Below, piece by piece: positions 59,254-64,000 of a stretch of 64,000 nt of DNA. The stretch's first letter is position 1. The number at the start of each line of letters is the position of its first letter. Both the position numbers and the translations under genes were made by a program. The DNA comes from Vibrio mexicanus. GTDB lineage: Bacteria > Pseudomonadota > Gammaproteobacteria > Enterobacterales > Vibrionaceae. The stretch covers positions 1 through 64,000 of the forward strand of contig NZ_JYJP01000097.1 of NCBI RefSeq assembly GCF_001012815.1, read 5' to 3'. Under the pieces are notes generated by a model, which was not told the origin of the DNA, ran no database searches, and worked only from the letters and a program-made list of their open reading frames with translations.

Positions 59254-62200
59254 GTGAGCGTTAGTTTTACTCGCGTTATGCGAACCATCTTATGGCTGTT
59301 GGTAACAATATTGGTCTTATTGGCCTGTGTTGTTACCTCATTGCGCGTAATGCTTCCGCAGCTCGATCGTTTTCAACCGGAAATTCAGTATTGGGTTAAC
59401 AAAAACAGTGGGTTTGAGTTTCAAATAGAGCAGGTGAGTGGTTTTTGGCGAAACACTCATCCATCCCTTTCACTGATTGGAATGCAAGCCGGTGCTCCCG
59501 AACAGTCAGAAATGCACCTGTCAGCCGCTCAAATCGATATTGAATTTGACCTGATTCACTCCATACTTCAGATGCAACCTGTGGTTGCTGATCTCTCCAT
59601 TCACGGTTTAAAGCTCGATATCAGTTCTATTGATTGGTTGGCCGTTGCACGGAGTAATGAAGAGTCGCAACAAGCCAGTCCGAGCGATCAAAACACGGTT
59701 GAACGGATAAATAATCTGTTTCTACGCCAACTTGATGACTTTTCGGTTTTCGATTCTCGTTTGGTTTACCAAGCGGTCGATGGCGGAATACGTGAGCTCG
59801 ACATTAGTCGTCTACAGTGGCGTAACTTCGGTCGTCGCCATTTAGCTGAAGGTATTGTGAGCATTGCGGATGCTAACCTCAACTCTTTGTCAGTAAGCGC
59901 TAATTTTGTAGACAATGGTTCGTTAACCGATATCTCTGGTGAGTTTTACGTCTCAGCACAAAACCTTCGCGTCACACCTTGGTTAACTAAGTACCTAAAA
60001 GAAGAGATGGGTATTGAAAGTGGCCAAGTCAGCTTTAACAGTTGGGTGACACTACAGAATAACCGGCCAACCAATGCTTATGTAGAATTGGACCCGTCAG
60101 AGTTGAGTTGGGTTGAAGAAGAGAAACATGACTTAATTATCGAGTCAGGCGTGTTTCAGTTGAGCCTATGCTTGGGGATGGAAAGTAAATGGTCACTCAC
60201 TTCAAGTGAGAACCGATGATACGCCATGGCCATCTTTAGATGTCGCATTTGATTGGCAACCAGATCAATGGCGTTTAAATGTCTCTCAATTAGACATTGC
60301 CGCTTTAACGCCTATAGTGAAGCTCATTCCTGAATCAGAAGCTACGTCTGAAATGCTTGATACACTTAAACTCGGCGGTCTGATTGAAGACCTTCGCGTT
60401 TCGATGGGAAGTGATATTGAGTCATTAAGATACTCTGCAGACCTATCTCGCGGCACTATTGCTCAATGGGAGCTGCTTCCGGGTATTCATCACCTTTCTG
60501 CGAATATTCATGGTCGCGCCGATCAAGCGGTGGCCTCCGTTTCTTTGATTGATGATGTGCTTCCTTATGGTGATGTGTTCCAAGCGCCATTGAATATGAA
60601 GCAAGCCCAAGTCGATATTGTTTGGCAAAAGGATGGAGACGATTGGTCTTTGTGGGCGGATAAGGTCACTGCTGCTACGCCAGATTTGCAAGTGCTTGGC
60701 GCGTTTCGTTTAGATTTTCCTAAAGACAAAAGTCCATTCTTATCTTTCTACGCGGAAGCGGATCTCTATAACGCGAGTGAAACTTGGCGATATTTACCGA
60801 CTTTGGCACTTGGTCGGAGTTTAACAGACTATTTATCTACGGCGATTCAAGCGGGTCGCGTTAATACTTCCAAGCTCATTTGGTACGGAGAGTTAGGTAA
60901 TTTCCCTTACCATGATAACAACGGCATGTTCCAAGCTTGGGTTGGTTTGAAAGACGCAAAGTTTAGCTTTGATACCGCGTGGCCACCGATTACTGATCTA
61001 CAACTTGATCTTCTGTTCCAAAATGATGCGATGTATTTGGACTCGCACGATGCCACTTTGATGGATGTGCAAGGCCAGCGAATTACAGGGCGTATTCCTG
61101 AGCTTTCGGGTGATGGTCACATTGAAATAGAGGCCAAAGCAAAGGCGAAAGGGAATGCAGTTCGCGATTATATGACCTCCTCTCCACTGGTAGATTCAGT
61201 TGGTGCCGCGCTTACAGCCGTTCAAGTGAGTGGTGACGTCAGTTCTGAGTTTCAATTGTTTATCCCGTTTGATGACCGCGAGGCGCGAGCTTGGGGGTAC
61301 GCTGATCTAAACAGTAATCATGTAGAAATTGAAACACCGCCAATGACGCTGGAATCTGTAAGTGGCCGAATAGAGTTTGATAATGATGTTGTTACCGCGG
61401 CAGGCTTAGAAGCGAACTTACTCGAACAGCCAGTGTCGATCGATTTTGCGGGTGAGAATGCGGGTTCAGGTTATGCAGTAGCGATTGATGTGTTAGGTGA
61501 TTGGGAAGTCGAGCCGCTCTATCCCTATGTTGGTGAGCGTTGGTTAAGCCGCTTAGGTGGTCATGCTCAATGGCAAACAGGGGTGGATATCCAGCTTAAT
61601 GATGTCGGCTTTACCTACCAAGTGGATTTGGTCACTGACCTTAAAACGCTAAGTAGTGATTACCCAGCGCCGCTTAAGCGAGAAGTGGGGACCGAAGGGC
61701 AGTTGAAGCTGCAAGCTTCAGGTAACCAAGAAACGATCACTGCTCGACTGGAGTTGCCACAAGCAAAATACCAAGCGGAAATCGATATTCGCCCAGATAC
61801 GCCTGTGTTGAAAGCAACGAATCTCATCTTAGGTAATGGCAGCTTCAAGATAAGCCCAGTGGTTGGACACCAAATGCAGGTGCGATCTAACTCATTTGAT
61901 TTAGATGCGTGGATAGAGTTTGTTAACCAGCCTGTCCCTACGAGAAAAGCTGCGTTAGATCAGATGAACACACCGACGATCCCATCACCTAAGCGTGTTG
62001 ATATTGATGCAAAAGAAGTCATTTTAGGTGGGATAACTTGGAATGATGTGGATTTCTCAGCGCGCAAAAAGGCGTTGGGCTGGCATATGGAACTCGATAG
62101 CCAAGAAGCAAAAGGTGAAGCAAACTACATTGAGCCTTATGACCTAACCGTCTCTCTTGAACGACTGCACTTGAACTTAGAAGACTCCAAAACGGATCTT

Positions 62201-63123
62201 GGTGAAAAGTCATTCCTAGATACATTAGACAAAGAAGAACCATTGATCTCTGACTTTGATCGTCATTTCCATCAGCATTTACCAAACCTGACGGTACGGA
62301 TCGACGATTTTTGGCTACAAGGATATAAAGTAGGTCAAGCAAACATGGATCTTCAGCGACGTGGCAACAAGCTCGTGTGGGAAGACATGACCTTTGTTAG
62401 TGGGAGTAATAAGGTTTCTGTACAAGGAGAATGGGCGCTTGAGGATGAGCTCAGCATAGTGAGTTCAGCATTAGTGTTGAGGGTGACAATAACAGTGAGC
62501 TGATGGAGCGATTTGGTATTCAAGCCGGGATTCAGCGCGCATCCTTTGAGTTCAATGCCGATGCAAGTTGGGATGGCGCACCTTGGTCGATGCAAACCGA
62601 AACGTTAAACGGTACGGCTAATACTAAGTTTGGTAAAGGCGTGATATCCGATGTGAGCGGCGCGGCTCGTCTTCTTGGTTTGTTCAGTCTAGATTCTATC
62701 ATCCGCAAAATGCAGCTCGACTTTACTGATGTCTTTGACAAAGGGATGGCGTTTAACTCCATTACGGGTAGCGGCAAGATGCAAAATGGCGTGTTTGTCA
62801 CTAACGATATTAAGATGGACGCGGTTGCGGGTGAGATGACAATTAAAGGCCTTGCTGACTTGAATACACAGACCGTGGATGCAGAAGTTAACTTTGTACC
62901 CGATATTACCTCAGGTATTCCTGTTCTGACAGCCTTTGCGGTGACGCCGCAAACCGCTTTATACGTATTAGCCATCACAACCGTAATTTCACCGGTGGTA
63001 GAAGTCTTTACTCAAGTAAATTATCAGGTAATTGGTCCACTGGATTCTCCTACGGTGAGGGAGCTCTCACGTAGTCGGGGCGAGTATGAACTGCCAGAGA
63101 AGTTTAGAGAACAAGCTAACTAA
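59254..63123 (+). CDS. yhdP: AsmA-like envelope protein YhdP, three frameshifts
   Basis: YhdP is a very long bridge-like protein with an N-terminal membrane anchor (about residues 10-32) and a repetitive beta-rich periplasmic body, ending in an AsmA/DUF3971-type C terminus. In E. coli it acts with TamB and YdbH in phospholipid transport to the outer membrane. Restoring one G near 60154 (TTG-GAG), one near 60185 (AAG-GTA) and one near 62480 (G3 to G4) yields a 1290-residue protein, against 1266 in E. coli. The exact site of the third is less certain. GTG start 12 bp after rng. Confidence 0.9.
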
Positions 63124-63166
63124 AATGGGCTGAACTTAGATAATGGGCTGAAATGAGGATAGATGC

Positions 63167-63986
63167 ATGGATCGCATTGGAATAATTCAAATGACCTCTG
63201 GGGCCAACCCAGATGACAACCTTGATTACATAGAGCAGCAAATCGAGCGCTTAGCATCGCAGGGTGCTCGTTGGATTGTGACTCCCGAGAATGCTATCGT
63301 GTTCGGCTCGAAGTCTGATTACCATAGGCATGCTGAAAAGTTAGGCTGTGGTTTGATACAGCAGCGTCTTTCTAATCTTGCTAAGCAGCATAAGGTTTGG
63401 TTGATTGTGGGCAGCATGCTATATTGACGGAGCAAGGCGTATCGACAACGTGCTTAGTGTTTGACTCTAATGGCGAGAGACAGGCTCATTACGATAAGCT
63501 GCACATGTTCGATGTTGATGTGGCCGATAGCCACAAGCAGTATCGAGAGTCAGCTATATTTAATGCAGGCGATGAAAGCGTTGTCGTCGATTCTCCTTTT
63601 GGACGCTTGGGCCTTAGCATTTGTTATGATGTAAGATTCCCCCATTTGTATTCTGAACTGGTGCAAAAGGGTGCGCAGATTATCATTGTGCCTGCGGCGT
63701 TTACTGCTGTGACAGGGCAAGCCACTGGGAAACCTTGCTAAGAGCTCGGGCCATAGAGACGCAGTGTTGGGTTGTCGCGGTTAATCAAGCGGGCACCCAT
63801 CCATGCGGGCGCCAAACGTGGGGACACTCGATGGTAATCACGCCTTGGGGTGAAGTGACCGTGAGCACTCAACAAGAAGCGGTTAGTTTTATTGCGGAAA
63901 TAGAATTAGCCCAAATTCAACAAATTCGAAGTGCCATGCCTGTTGCCCAACACGCAAGGTTTGAAAACAAGTTTAAAAGACAATAA
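63167..63986 (+). CDS. Carbon-nitrogen hydrolase (Nit2/omega-amidase type), two frameshifts
   Basis: The protein belongs to the nitrilase superfamily with a Glu-Lys-Cys triad: glutamate in VTPENAIVF (about residue 42), lysine in YDKLHMFDVD (about 113) and cysteine in LSICYDVRFPHLY (about 152). The frame breaks twice. Restoring one C near 63419 gives GSMPILTEQG, and one C near 63723 gives GQAHWETLLRARAIETQCWV; the repaired protein has 273 residues. It resembles the Nit2/YafV group that hydrolyses alpha-keto-glutaramate or deaminated glutathione; the substrate is not certain. It follows yhdP, and tldD would be expected next. Confidence 0.9.
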
Positions 63987-64000
63987 TACGAGCACACTAT

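Overview
The window is a stretch of the main chromosome of a Vibrio (family Vibrionaceae, Gammaproteobacteria). I infer this from a complete MSHA type IV pilus locus (mshI to mshQ) with the qstR-ssb-csrD flank, a Zur-type operator before a zrgA-like zinc gene, and family-typical protein sequences throughout. The species cannot be fixed from the sequence. Nearly all of the window is core genome. I see no prophage, integron, CRISPR array, tRNA, rRNA or insertion-sequence transposase.

Layout. 1-0.8 kb: zinc-responsive operon on the minus strand (small His/Cys-rich protein, then zrgA, cut by the window edge). 0.8-12.3 kb: the ytfJ-ytfK-msrA-tamA-tamB-ppa-fbp-mpl neighbourhood also known from E. 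coli. 12.3-18.7 kb: ubiX, a TPP-riboswitch-controlled thiBPQ thiamine importer, darP and pmbA. 18.8-25.7 kb: a CPA1 antiporter, metH with a met box, and lysC behind a lysine riboswitch. 26.2-34.8 kb: a class V aminotransferase, the O-oligosaccharyltransferase pglL, uvrA, galU, the LuxR-type regulator qstR, and ssb. 34.9-54.5 kb: csrD (mshH), then the MSHA genes I, J, K, L, M, N, E, G, F, B, A, C, D, O, P, Q. 54.6-64 kb: mreBCD-maf-rng-yhdP-nitrilase, covering cell shape, RNA processing and envelope maintenance.

How the genes work together. The MSHA block encodes a whole machine: secretin MshL, inner-membrane alignment proteins MshI/J/K, ATPase MshE with an N-terminal c-di-GMP-type domain, platform MshG, accessory MshM/N, major pilin MshA, minor pilins B, C, D, O, P and the large exported protein MshQ. 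tamA-tamB and yhdP are large envelope proteins; thiBPQ, metH and lysC are each preceded by a matching metabolite-responsive element.

Sequence quality. Eighteen breaks in otherwise intact genes can each be repaired by restoring one G or C, almost always in a run of G or C. The repaired genes have normal family lengths. I read these as sequencing or assembly deletions rather than real pseudogenes. Affected: tamB (2), mpl, thiQ, pmbA, metH, pglL, mshJ, mshL, mshE, mshQ, mreD, rng, yhdP (3) and the nitrilase gene (2). An apparent MshJ-MshK fusion is one consequence.

The least explained material is non-coding: two inverted copies of a 266-bp structured repeat (10523-10788 and 25906-26171) and a different 162-bp terminal-inverted-repeat element (33159-33320). 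The small His/Cys-rich protein under the Zur-like operator is the best candidate for an uncharacterised gene. I did not find a convincing new multi-gene system.
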